From Chara braunii (Eukaryota; Streptophyta; Charophyceae; Charales; Characeae): 41,083 nucleotides of DNA. Of this stretch, positions 31,105 to 41,083 are shown piece by piece (the stretch's first letter is position 1; the number at the start of each line of letters is the position of its first letter). The DNA lies in assembly GCA_003427395.1 (NCBI GenBank), contig BFEA01000477.1, positions 608,909 through 649,991 of the forward strand, read 5' to 3'. Both the position numbers and the translations under genes were made by a program. Under the pieces are notes generated by a model. It saw only the letters and a list, made by a program, of their open reading frames with translations. It had not been told where the DNA came from and did not search any database.

Positions 31105-32740
31105 GACGGTGTCGACCGAATCGGCTCCCGCCTTTTTGCAAAGCGCGGGAGCCCTCCCGACCATGTAACGCAGAAGTAAAACAAAATAAAATGTATAGAG
31201 AAAACTCAAAAACGACGCAAAATAATCCCACGAGCCGTCGAAACGGGTGCGTGGTCTCGTCGTCCCTTCGCCGCTTTAGTCAGGTGTGCCAGCGGTACAT
31301 CTCGCCGTCCCCTATGACATGATAGGTTCTCGCAGGCCATAAACTTTCCTTCCGTAAGGGGTTGTCACCACCCTTAGGGGCGTATCCATACCGAACTACA
31401 GACCGACATGCGGAATTTTTTAAATGTAATTGGAGAGGTAGGTCAGCCGAGGACGTTTGCACGTTTGTTGTAGTATAGATACGCTTGGTTAACGCTAAGC
31501 GGACCCGAGCGTCGTCTGTTCCTTAGAGCATTGATCTCCTAATAAGTACGAGGCAACGCCGGTCGACTATGACGGTATAAACCAAGCGTGAAAACCCCAA
31601 CTCAATCCTAGTCCCTTTAGACACCGGTCAAAGGAAAACGGTAACACCCACTCATAGTTATATAAAAATGAGTATATCCAATATGAAATGATAACCGAAG
31701 GAATAATAAATCATCATTAGATACATTCAACAATACAATATCAAAATGAAATCCGACCACCCCGGGTCGAACTCCACAAAAATCATACAATTGCCAACAA
31801 AGAGTTGAGTACAGACAATAACATTGATGCAACTGACAAGGTAATCGGCTGCCTTAGTTTTTACTAGATGAGACGTGCCGCCAAAGTCATTAATTCCAAC
31901 CTACCGTCGACCTAAGATTAGGCATGCACACACATATTTCCATACATTCCTAATTTTCTTGGATGATAGATTACTTTGTGAATGATTCGTGATCAGTTGC
32001 ATTGGTTGAAGTGTTGCATATCTCTCCCTCTAGGAAGTGGTATAGGGTACTCCTTCTCCCCGCCCGAGCACAAAACTCGGATCTTAGAAGTCAGGCCGTC
32101 TCCAATGAATCAACAAATACCCCCTCGTAGAACGGTCTCCTCTGGGTCGATAACAGGGTTAACTCCTAAAGCAAGGAACCCCGCCCCAGTTGCTTCATAA
32201 AGAAAAATAATGTGTTCATCGCAAGTAGGTTTTAATTATTTTCATTTCTCCTCCGTTCAAGGTAACTTGAACGAAAAGCATCAGAAAAGATAAAAAATAA
32301 GAATCATTTCGATAGGTATAAGTAAATAAGGTCATTCGAGATAGAATGAGTCAATCTTTTTGGCAGGATATAGTCCGATCGAACTCTGAACATTCATACA
32401 CTCTTATTTGATGTAGAGTCTTCCCCACAGGTAGTGGGGAATTCTCTTCTTCCTCGATCACAAGGTTTGATTGGACCACATACCAACATTGAAACTTCCT
32501 CACCCCATTCCCATCAATTGAGATTAATTTTCACGCTTGCTGCAAGGGTGGTTCTGAATGAGCAAACCATGTGCCTCGGGGATCAACCCCATCGGGTGCT
32601 AGAATTTATTTCCAATGGAGTGGAATCACATTCATAATCGCTTATTTCTTGTCCTCTATGTATCTCACCTGACCCAATTGCTATCTTAATTCTACGTTTG
32701 TTTTCCACATGCCAAAAATTGGATCCCACAGATCGTTTAT
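31105..32740. other. Unassigned region, no gene recognised
   Basis: It starts with a GC-rich hairpin (GGCTCCCGC at 31123-31131 pairing with GCGGGAGCC at 31145-31153) next to TGTCGACC, which could be an LTR edge. It continues as AT-rich sequence with only short open frames. I tested 31980-32640 mentally for plastid genes and could not assign it. Confidence 0.4.
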
Positions 32741-35700
32741 TCACAGGACCCCTCTCTCTATCCATGAGCAACCAAAGCTTGCTCTGGAGGAGTTAGCTCT
32801 GAACCCGTCCCCTGTCTGATTTCGAATTCTGGGGTTTTCAAATATGGGTTGGGCCAGAACTTCTGCTTTTGAGCAAGGTTCTGTCCAAACATTAGGCCTG
32901 AGTTTCTTCCAAGCTTGGATGATCATAGTCCTCAACAGGGATTTGATCTGCCTTTTCTGATAGGAGTACAGTTGGAGGCAGGTCCAGACGTCCTATGGTC
33001 GTTTCAGATTTTATTCGCGACTAAGAATCGTCTCTGCCAGACAAACCCAATGAGGGGGTGGGGAGGCGAGGTTGGCTTTAATAACCCAATTGCAGAGCAT
33101 TGCTGTGATTTGTCTCTGCGGATCTAGCATTCCAAAACCTCCCTCATTGCGAGGATAGCAAAACATCTCCCAGGCTACTTTTGAAATAAAAGATTCGCCC
33201 TCCTTAACATAGGGTTTCCATATCAATTTAGCTGCTCTCCGTTTGATGAGAGAGTACGAGAGATCACTCAGGACCCGGACTCGACCAACATACCATAGCA
33301 AAGCAAAGAGCACAATATTCACTACCAAGGCACGACCAAACAAGGATACGTGAGGAACTTTTCCCCACGATCCAAGCCGAAGGAGCACTCTCTGAGTGAG
33401 AATGCTCTCTTGCATCTCTGTGCAATATTTTAATGTCACTTGGACACCCAAGAAACGTTCAGATTCGTCGTTGTTTATGCGCTTCATACCCCATTCCACG
33501 CATAATAAAAATTCGTTTGGAAGAAAAAACGCCGACTTGTGTCAGTTCAAGGTTGCTTCAGAGAGCTCTGAGTACTCATCTACGCAGGCCTTGAGTGCTC
33601 CCAAAGATTCGAGGGTATTGTGAGAGACGTCAAATAAGTCGTCCGCTAAGGCTTTCACCTTATATGGAGAAGGGTCTGCCTGTAACCCTATGATTTGAGA
33701 GTGAGCCCTGATGTTGTTCAAGACGCCTTCCATTTGAATGGCAAAGAGCAAGGGGGCTAGTGGGCACCTTTATCTTAACGAGCGTGTCAATGTGAAATCT
33801 CATGAGAGACGGCCGTTGACCATCACTGTTGTTGTGGAGACTATGTAGAGCATTTTAGTCCAAGTACATCCGAACCCCATCCATTTCAGCGTGGTGAGGA
33901 CGTACGACCAATTTACCCGGTCGTACGCCTTCTCCATGTCAAGCAGAAGAACTGCTATATCCAAGTCTTCGTTCTATACCACCTCCAAAGTTTCGACAAC
34001 GCTTATGATATTGTCGAAGATTGAGCGCCCCTTGATGAATGCGGCTTGATCTGAGTGCACGATGGTGGTCATATAGTATGTCAGACGTCTGGCAAACACT
34101 TTTGCCAAGATCTTATATGAAACATTCAATATTGAGATCGGGTGCCAATTACGTATTTCCGATCTATCGCCTTTTTTGAAAAGAACAGAAATGATGCCTC
34201 TGCACATGCCTTAGGACAGTCTACCTCCTACGAAAACCTCGTTATAGATTTCAGTGAGATGTTCCCCAATTTTAGGTCATATAGAACTATACAGTTCTGC
34301 TTGAAGGCCGTCACCACGTGGGGCTTTTCCCACAGGCATAGCTTTCTGGGCTTCGAGTGCTTCTATTTCGGAGACTGACCGATCTAGATTTAACCTCTCC
34401 GATTCCGAAAGACGAGTTGCTGTGTTTTTCCAATGTGAGGTGAATTCATGCAAGTTATCGCAGATCGGGTGATTGCTATTGCGGGATGTCAGAATATCTT
34501 TGTATACAAAGCTGCGTATTCGCACAAGTCTTTAAGCTCTTTGGCTTTCGGAGCGACTTCATCAAAAGGATGTTTCAGTTCCTTTATTGGAACTGACGAC
34601 CTCCTTGGGAGTAACCTTTGAAAGGTCTCCTTAGTCATTCGATCGTTAACCGTGATGTCTTTAACACGCAGTCGTTCCGACCAAACTTCTGACTGTTTTA
34701 CTTGCAGATCGTCTCATTCTGAGAGTATTTGCACTCTCACGTTTCCCCTAACTTTCTCAGACACTGGGTGCTCCAACATTCTAGACTCGGCATATGCGAC
34801 TTGTTTTTTGCAAATTGGTTAATTTTCTGTTCCTTTCAAAAACAAGAATTCTCGAGATAACATTCAATATATTTGAAAAGATAGTTGTGGCTGCGTCCCA
34901 CCATTTTGCAACCGAATCAAAATTTGAGCGTGAGATTGCCCAATCGGACCAAAACTTCCTCATCCATGCAATAAGCCCCGGTTCATTTAGGTTCTGAGTG
35001 TTAAACCTGAATAAGCCTTTACCTCGTAAGATCTCTGACGTGGACAATGAGATGGCAATCGGGTTATGATCGGACATGGGATGGTACCGAGACTGCAATT
35101 TCTCGGTTGACTCCCACAGGTTCGCAGTAGTGAGAAAGTAATCCAAGCGCCGTTTGGTGATGCCGGTATTCTTACGGTAGTGTGAGCACCATGTGAAACC
35201 TTTATCGTCTAGATGCGACAGCCTGAATGGGTCTATCAGATTCAATTCATCCATGAGCGCATCTAGGGTGAACTTATCGTTAGTGCTTCTGGCCTCTGAC
35301 AAGGCATCCAATGTTAAGTTCCAATCGCCCGCAATAATTATTTTATCCCCCTCGGGAATGATCATCAACATGTCCGAAAAAAAAGTTGTTCTTGCCCTAG
35401 AATCGACTGGTGCATAAATACATACAATTATCCAATAGCAGCCATCCATGTAACATTTCACCCAAGACCATCTTCCCCACAGATCTGAGTAGAAATCTTC
35501 TATCTCTGCATCAAAGTTCCTGTGAATAAGGATGACAGTGCCTCCTTTCGTGCCTTCTGCGGGGAACCATAGCTGAGGTCCATCCCACCAGTTTCCAAGT
35601 GCCGCAATCTTATCCTCATTGAGTTTCGTTTCTTGTAAACAGATAATTTGGACATTATTCTCAAATATCCAAGCCTTCAATCTCTCCTTTTAGTACCTAC

Positions 35701-35755
35701 CTGTGGTCTCCCCGAGCCCCCTAACGTTCTAGGACGCAACCTTAAACTTAACCAT
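32741..35755 (-). pseudogene. LINE ORF2: endonuclease and reverse transcriptase
   Basis: ORF2 nicks DNA and reverse-transcribes the LINE RNA at the target. The start is the ATG at 35755, giving MVKFKVAS then NVRGLG after a TAG in place of the usual Trp codon. The endonuclease has IICLQETKLNEDK, IYAPVDSRARTTFF, IIAGDWNLTLDAL and HPMSDHNPIAIS. RT has GKAPRGDGLQAELY, LFKKGDRSEIRNWHPIS, DQAAFIKGRSIFDNI, DMEKAYDRVNW and the catalytic ALADDL near 33640. The C-terminal part continues to a stop at 32741. Total span is about 3.0 kb against about 3.5-4 kb for complete plant L1 ORF2, so some sequence is probably missing. Several stops and frame changes make it inactive. Confidence 0.88.
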
Positions 35756-35960
35756 TGTTGTGGGATCCCCGCACACCAATATGAATTTGGGGAGAGCCCT
35801 GCGAAGATGATAGTCATGAGCTTGTCATCATATTTTGAACATAAGGTGAGTTCAATTTCTTTTCTTTGAGCAACCTGCCATCCACTTCAGCCAAGCATTC
35901 AGTTGTTGAACGAGGCGGAATTTTCAAGCGTCTCAGCTCTGCCTTCCAAGATTCGGTTAT

Positions 35961-37833
35961 TCATGCGAGAAGGATGAGTTTCATCCCTTCGCTTTCAAGT
36001 TTCTGTAATTGACCATCCACAAAACGAGCGTCCAAAATAGGGACAAAGAATTTAATTCTCTTACCATCGCCTTCTCGACTGTATGTGATAATACTAGGCA
36101 TTGAGCAATCAGGGATAATCCGAAAGAGGAATCGATCGGCAATCGCCGGGCAAATTAGAGCTACCATTGCCGAAGGCATGGGCTGCTCTGGTGCGGGCAA
36201 AGTGACAAACATTGTGGAGCTATCCATCATGGACCAAGCAATGACCGAAAAGGAGTTTCGGGCATGGGTACAGAATAACGGCAATATGCGATTATCGACC
36301 TTCTGCAGCTGCCCATTGGAGAGGGATGCAACCGGAGACCGGCGCCTTGTGGTTTTATTGCCCGGGGTTCCAGTTTCCCTAATCTGGCCTTGGGAGGGGT
36401 CAAAGTTGGGAAGTGAGTTATCGGAGTCCTCACCATGAATTATGCCGCTTGATGCAAAGCTATCTTCCAAGTTTAGCCTTCTTTGTTTGCCCGGAGTTAT
36501 TAAGCGATGTCCAACGGAGTTGTTCGCTGCTCCTTTCGGAGGAAACCTGGGATCTTGTCCCTTGTTGACGCTGCTTCCGGTTGTCTTGCTGGTGGAGTGG
36601 GCGCTTGTCCTCCTTGATGCGGAGCACTTGAGGTTGCCGGAGGTTGACCTGTTCTGCCGGCTGGTACCCGGCCCATTCCTGGGTATAGACCCAAAGGCGG
36701 GGGGGGGGAGTCGTCTGGAAAAATTGCGCTGGGTACATCGTCGGCAGCCCTCCTTGCTGATGTAGCCATGGGACGAAAGCATGTCCCGTTCCGTTCTGCA
36801 TTCCGTGCATTGGCATGTGAGCTCCATGCTGGGCAAAGACTGGATCAAACCCTTGATTGAAAGTTGGATTGAGGTGTGCACTCGAGAAGGTGGGTGGAGG
36901 GAGTCCATGAGAAGTAGCGACCTGTCCTCCCGCTGCACCTGCCAATACTTGTGATGGTGACGTGCCCAAATGACTCATGGGGCCTACGTATATTGGTTGC
37001 TGCTGTTGACCTTATTGTTGAGGTTGACCGTTGCTCTGGTTCTCTTGTTGACCTTGGATCCCTTGACTGCTTGCTTGTTGACCTGTTCCTCCTCCTCTTC
37101 TGCACTCGTTCGCTGTGTGGAAAAAGGCGCGGCACTGGCGGCATCGGGGTGTGTCTGACGAGGCGAGCTTGACTTCGAGTTCATCTCCCTCGGAAGTGAC
37201 GACCTAGATTTTGTCCCTCATATTTGGACGTGATTCTGGGTCGATGTTAAACTTCACGTTTATGAGAGATGGCTTCTGCCTATCCGGCTCTATAGGATGT
37301 CTGTGGTGACTGGCCCTATAGCCTTGCTCACTTGAGCCTCTAGATAGACAAAAGAGTCGAGTGGGACTTGTACCGCTATAACCCAGAAGGATTGGCGATC
37401 TCCTTCCTGTCTTTGGTCCCTCAGCTGAGCTTTTGTTAACCAGGGTTTAAATTCGAGTCTGTAGGTGGTAGAGCGGGTCGAGATTTCGCCCTGCCCTTTT
37501 GTGACTAGCCATAGTGCAATCGCTCTATTCTTGGCTACATAGGAGACTACATTAGGGCTCTCAATTTTAACCCTCCCTCGTCTAAAAACTTCTGCCTCGA
37601 AACTTCCATCCTGTAACTTCTCATCCTCGGAAGCCCTAACGACGTCATCCTTCACCTTCTTCGGTAAAAACCTGGCTCCTTCTCTAAAGATAACGGTTAC
37701 GGATCCCTTCCTCATAGCAGAGTCTCATCAACTCTTTCGCCCTATCCTCGTCTTCTCTATCCATCCCTGGGTCCGATGGCGGGGAACGAGGTCCCCTCGC
37801 ATCTTCCCCTTCCGCCATCATGACTGCCTCCAT
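35961..37833 (-). pseudogene. LINE ORF1: RNA-binding protein
   Basis: ORF1 would coat the LINE RNA. A start at 37833 (MEAVMMAEGEDARG) is followed by a frame change into 37715-37290, which has features of the DUF4283 domain (FWVIAVQVPLDSF, IGPVTTDIL). A CCHC knuckle, CRQCRAFFHTANEC, lies near 37147-37100 after LASSDTPR. The C-terminal region (36978-36460 and on to 35961) is rich in Gln, Pro, His and Gly, with an odd conserved-looking end (LDARFVDGQLQKLESEG). Stops at several points make it non-functional. Confidence 0.75.
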
Positions 37834-38342
37834 GTGGTACTTCGATAGGTCGGCCACAATTTATACCTTCTAATTCTTGTTTTGCTCCTAGTAGGCGTTC
37901 TAGCAGCTTGATAATTTCTAGAGAGAGCTGATAATCCTTAACGTCTTCTAGTGATATGGTGTGGTTCGAGCACCGGCTGGGTGATGAGTGAGCCTCAGTT
38001 CGAAGCAACCAGTGTAGGTTGCAACGGACAGCTCTCCGAAAGCATGGTGGAGGAGAACGGCTGACTCCATAACCGTGACGCCATCTTGTTGGTGACGTCA
38101 GCAGCCGCCCCAGTCCCCTCGTTACCGGTGGGAAAGCGCTTGGTCCGAAACGCAATGCGCCGGCGGAAGCGCTCCAGCCGAACCCCCAATGTTTTCCTAC
38201 CGTATTTTCTTTTCTGGTACTCACAGGGCTACATTCGAAAAAGAACCAAAAGAAAAGGGAAAAGAAAAAGAAAAAAAGAAGGCGGCAAAAAACAGAAATC
38301 TCCCTAACGCCGTCGGCCATCAGATACATTCTATGAGGTGCT

Positions 38343-38505
38343 GGGGCCAAGTCCCACTCGCAGCGTTGAGCTACCTCAATGTCTGAATCTGGACGTGTTT
38401 GTGGAGACGTGCAGTTCAGGAAACTCAACACCATTTCTGCACATCTCCGCAAAAGCGTCCAGATTCGGGCGTTGAGGCTCAATGCTGCTAGTGGGACTTG
38501 GCCCC
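38343..38505 (+). repeat. Long fold-back, possible miRNA-like hairpin
   Basis: 38343-38412 and 38439-38505 are imperfect reverse complements over about 67 positions with a 26-nt loop. Outer arms share GGCCAAGTCCCACT, inner arms share GAATCTGGACG. Most differences are T opposite G on the plus strand, which still pair as G-U in RNA. The region lies upstream of LINE ORF1 on the opposite strand. Confidence 0.6.
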
Positions 38506-38803
38506 TGGTGAGACTGTCCCTCAGGGGCCTGGACCCACTAGCAAGGTATTCTACCACGCCGTTCAGGAGTTCGATCACGTGTGGCATCGAGTGGCTCAGT
38601 ACGGCCGTCAAATAGATCGGATCTCGACGGCCTGGTAGTTTCCGAGCGGGGACTGTAAAGATGCCCACCTCCCGTCCAATGAGATGCGTCGAAAAAAGAA
38701 AAAAAACGAAGTTGGACTAACTTGGACATGATAGCTCGTGGCTTTGCATGGGCAGGAAGTCAGGATTTTATGGGCTCTAAAGGGGGGGGGTTGATTTCCA
38801 GAC

Positions 38804-38825
38804 TTTTTTTTTTTTTTTTTTTTTT
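38804..38825 (+). repeat. Poly(T) tract, 22 nt
   Basis: An uninterrupted T run close to a G run at 38782-38790. It could be the poly(A) tail of a minus-strand retrosequence or a simple repeat. Confidence 0.9.
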
Positions 38826-39613
38826 GGCTCTGAGAAATAGAACTTGAAATGTGAAATTCGAATATTGTGGTGCATCTGACAGGAACGCTTCAGCGTCTGT
38901 CGGCTGGCCTGCTAAAGGCATCATGAGATACATCGCGAGGAATGTATCCCAATACCCGTTACTTTTTCATCCTCGTGAATGTGTTCGTGGACACATTTTA
39001 TTGCCACGGTACATCACTATGAAGACTTACGTGAACTTCAAGGAGATCGTACCAACCCATGAATTCGGGTGCACAGCTGTTCTTCATAGTTTTATGTGCT
39101 ATTTCAATTCATTTTAAATCAGAAAACGATCCATTCATGCAAATAAAAAATCACTTTGTATTTTCCAAAAAACCATAAAACTGTGTCACACGTCGTAGAA
39201 TACTTTGCTAGTGGGTTCAGGCCCCAGGGAGGGCGACCGTTGTCACAGAAAACAAATGAAGAACAAAAAAATAGAAACTGCCCTTATCCCCTCCGATACA
39301 GAACGCCACAGGAGTGAGGCAGTTACCTGCGCCCCCCCCCGCGTCACTGGCAGGGCACAAAAAAGAAACGAGAACAACGAAAACAAGAATTGAAACATAA
39401 GCAATCCCACGGGCTAGGAGAGATCCGGGTTGGTTGGTGTTCCCCCGTACTATACTGTGGGGCTCGTTATGCACTCCTCGGGGACGCGATTCCAAGGATT
39501 TTGTCTTCGTTCCACCTGTCCTCGGATATGAAATCAGAAATGAAAATGTGAACACACTCAAAGGACAAATCCTTGGGCTGCAAGGAGTTCCCAGCCAAAT
39601 CATCCTTGGCTCA

Positions 39614-39635
39614 AAGGGACCTCATGAGGTCCCTT
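39614..39635. repeat. 22-bp perfect palindrome
   Basis: AAGGGACCTCA is followed immediately by its own reverse complement. It lies in a stretch with further AAGG/CCTT-rich repeats (CCTTGGGCTGCAAGG near 39569, TCCTTGGCTCAAAGG near 39603). Confidence 0.85.
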
Positions 39636-39939
39636 GGAGTCAAGGGATCCATGTTTCACGGAGAAGAGAGGGCACGCACATAGAGAGACGTTACAACGGT
39701 TCAATGCGGATCGTGGCGGCACGCCGGCACCCTATTTGCTGAAAGCCTTAAGCACAACTGTTTTTCTTTTTCTTTTCTTTTTTTTTTCCCAAAAAAGGTT
39801 CAACTTGAAGGACGAATCTCTGAGCCGGCGCTCCAAGGATGAGTCGAACGATGACGCCGAAAACGCTGAAGTTTTCGAAGAATTTCGTCCTTGGGCCCGA
39901 GGACGCTCCGAGGAGTGTCTAACGAGCCCATGTAACATA

Positions 39940-40494
39940 GGGCATCGCCACACCTATCCCGAAAACGCAAAAAAGTTCGGGAGCACTCCCGAACGCGGGA
40001 GATGTGAAAAAACCTTTCGAGAGGGCTCGTCGCCACACTGCGCTCTCCAAAGCGGCAGTCTCCAATTCGTCAGACGAGGCCCGAGTGCAGACGACGGGCC
40101 TCGCCACACCACTCTCGAAATGTGCAAAATGAGAATGAACTTCCCGCTAGAACATGTCCAGATGCACCCGCCACATTTTTGTCGTTTTTCACATTTCGAG
40201 AGTGGTGTGGCGAACCCAGACAAAACGGTGGCAACAGATGGTTGTCGGTCGAGGCGCACTCTCCAGTTTGGGGCCGAAATCGGAGGAGCCTCGGACGGAC
40301 CACTCCTCAAATCCTGTGCTTTGCAGGCGGGGCGATCCACAAAGTTCGAGGGCGATCCACAAAGTTCGAGAGCACTCCCGAGAACCGCATTCTGACCGCT
40401 CTCCAAATTCTTTCTGACTGCGATTTTCGGGAGTTGGTGTGGCGATGCCACTTCTCTCCAAATCGCTGTTTTGGAGATAGGTGTGGCGAGGCCC
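39940..40494. mobile_element. 555-bp MITE-like element with concentric inverted repeats
   Basis: The left end GGGCATCGCCACACCTATC and the right end (reverse complement GGGCCTCGCCACACCTATC) are inverted repeats of about 26 bp. Both sides are flanked by ATA (39937-39939, 40495-40497), a possible 3-bp target duplication. The tips and 3-bp duplication resemble PIF/Harbinger-type MITEs, but their usual target is TWA. CGCCACAC occurs three times forward in the left half and three times reversed in the right half. No transposase gene is present. Confidence 0.65.
40336..40375 (+). repeat. Short tandem repeat in the MITE
   Basis: GGCGATCCACAAAGTTCGAG occurs twice in tandem. It lies between the inner and outer right-hand inverted repeats. 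Confidence 0.8.
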
Positions 40495-41042
40495 ATACAC
40501 TAGCGAGAGGATGAAATAAACGAGTACTGGCAAGAATATGAGATAGATGAGAGAAGAATATGCTGACTTAAAATAATTAAAAAAAGCAATCCACAAATAC
40601 TGGCCAGATACATTCCTGAAGTCATTGGTATCACTCTTTTTTTTTGGGGGGGGGTAACTTCCGCGCAGTCACGAAAACAGTTTGTAATTGCGCTTCAGGC
40701 AATCCCGCGAATACAACACACCCCCACGCGACCCCACGGGACCCGAAACGTAGGTCACATACATTCAGCATTACCGGCCCTTTTTCTTTCTTTTTTTTTA
40801 AAAGAAACATTGTCATCTTTTTATTAGCCGGGAAATGGGCCCTGCGTCCCTCACAAAGTTCGCCGCAGCACGCAAGCTGAGCAAGGCTCTCCGGCCAAGC
40901 AAAGCCAGCGCCACGACTGTGACAAAAGGAATCCTCCTGTCTTCTCTTTTACTACTTAAACCCATTTCTTAATCAGACTACCGGCCCTTTTGCCTCAACT
41001 GCAATTACAAACTCAATCCCTGAATGCGCCGTAGTTTTCTCT

Positions 41043-41044
<2 letters not shown>
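40495..41044. other. Right-hand spacer
   Basis: No gene recognised. It holds T-, G- and A-rich tracts (40639-40656, 40785-40805) and GC-rich sequence with short open frames only. Confidence 0.5.

Positions 41045-41083
<39 letters not shown>
41045..41083 (+). repeat. Terminal T run, at least 39 nt
   Basis: The window ends inside an uninterrupted T tract. It may be the poly(A) tail of a minus-strand retroelement that continues to the left, a simple repeat, or a contig edge. Confidence 0.8.

Larger units (their letters stand above)
32741..38000 (-). mobile_element. L1-type LINE, decayed
   Basis: On the minus strand an ORF1 (DUF4283-like, CCHC knuckle, Pro/Gln-rich tail) precedes an ORF2 (APE endonuclease, RT, C-terminal region), the standard plant L1 layout. 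Stops and frame changes occur throughout. The 5' limit is uncertain (about 37833-38200). No poly(A) tail is obvious after the ORF2 stop at 32741. Confidence 0.85.

Noticed and set aside
31980-32640. Plastid DNA insertion
   Set aside because: Base composition and some words look organelle-like, but no plastid protein or RNA could be recognised in any frame.
37757-38668. Long minus-strand frame read as one 303-residue protein
   Set aside because: Most of it covers the fold-back and low-complexity sequence with an unlikely Phe run; only its last part resembles a LINE ORF1 leader, so it is not called as a gene.

Overview
This window looks like repeat-rich nuclear DNA from a land plant or related streptophyte. 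I see no intact host gene. Two features point to a plant. The LTR elements carry the plant initiator-Met primer-binding site (TGGTATCAGAGC at 338-349, TGGTATCGGAGC at 23121-23132). The LINE on the minus strand has the plant L1 architecture: an ORF1 with a DUF4283-like fold and CCHC knuckle, then an ORF2 with an APE-type endonuclease and reverse transcriptase. I cannot place the organism more finely. Scattered single n bases (9839-10453, 19449-19473) and an n-run (16169-16207) show that the assembly is unresolved in places.

Layout. 1-11657: a decayed Ty3/gypsy element (element 1, plus strand): end of the 5' LTR, PBS, gag, protease, an AT-rich fold-back insertion in pol, RT, RNase H, a separate integrase ORF carrying a PHD finger, a third ORF, two copies of a 36-nt hairpin, and a 2.4-kb 3' LTR. 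11658-12417: spacer with a tRNA-like remnant. 12418-27313: a related element (element 2) whose parts are scrambled but which is bounded by matching LTR tips (TGTGACG...CGTCACA) and a 4-bp target duplication (ATCC). It holds two full-size LTRs facing each other as a roughly 5.3-kb inverted repeat, then ORF3, integrase and RNase H on the minus strand, then scrambled LTR/leader pieces, then gag, protease and RT on the plus strand, and a 3' LTR fragment. 27314-32740: largely non-coding, with a tRNA-derived remnant, a small inverted repeat, an array of eight copies of a 19-nt motif, and unassigned sequence. 32741 to about 38000: a decayed L1-type LINE on the minus strand. 38000-41083: a miRNA-like fold-back, poly(T) tracts and a 555-bp MITE-like element with three sets of inverted repeats; the window ends in a 39-nt T run.

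How the parts work together. Both LTR families belong to one lineage: they share gag and protease layout, U5 ends, PBS, an integrase ORF in the +1 frame relative to RT-RNase H, a C4HC3 PHD finger ahead of the integrase zinc domain, and a third ORF after the integrase. The PHD-integrase plus ORF3 combination is the best candidate for something under-described. The inverted LTR pair, which would form a very long hairpin RNA if transcribed through, is the most striking structure. All coding regions except the element 1 gag are broken by stops or frameshifts, so the window holds remnants rather than active elements.
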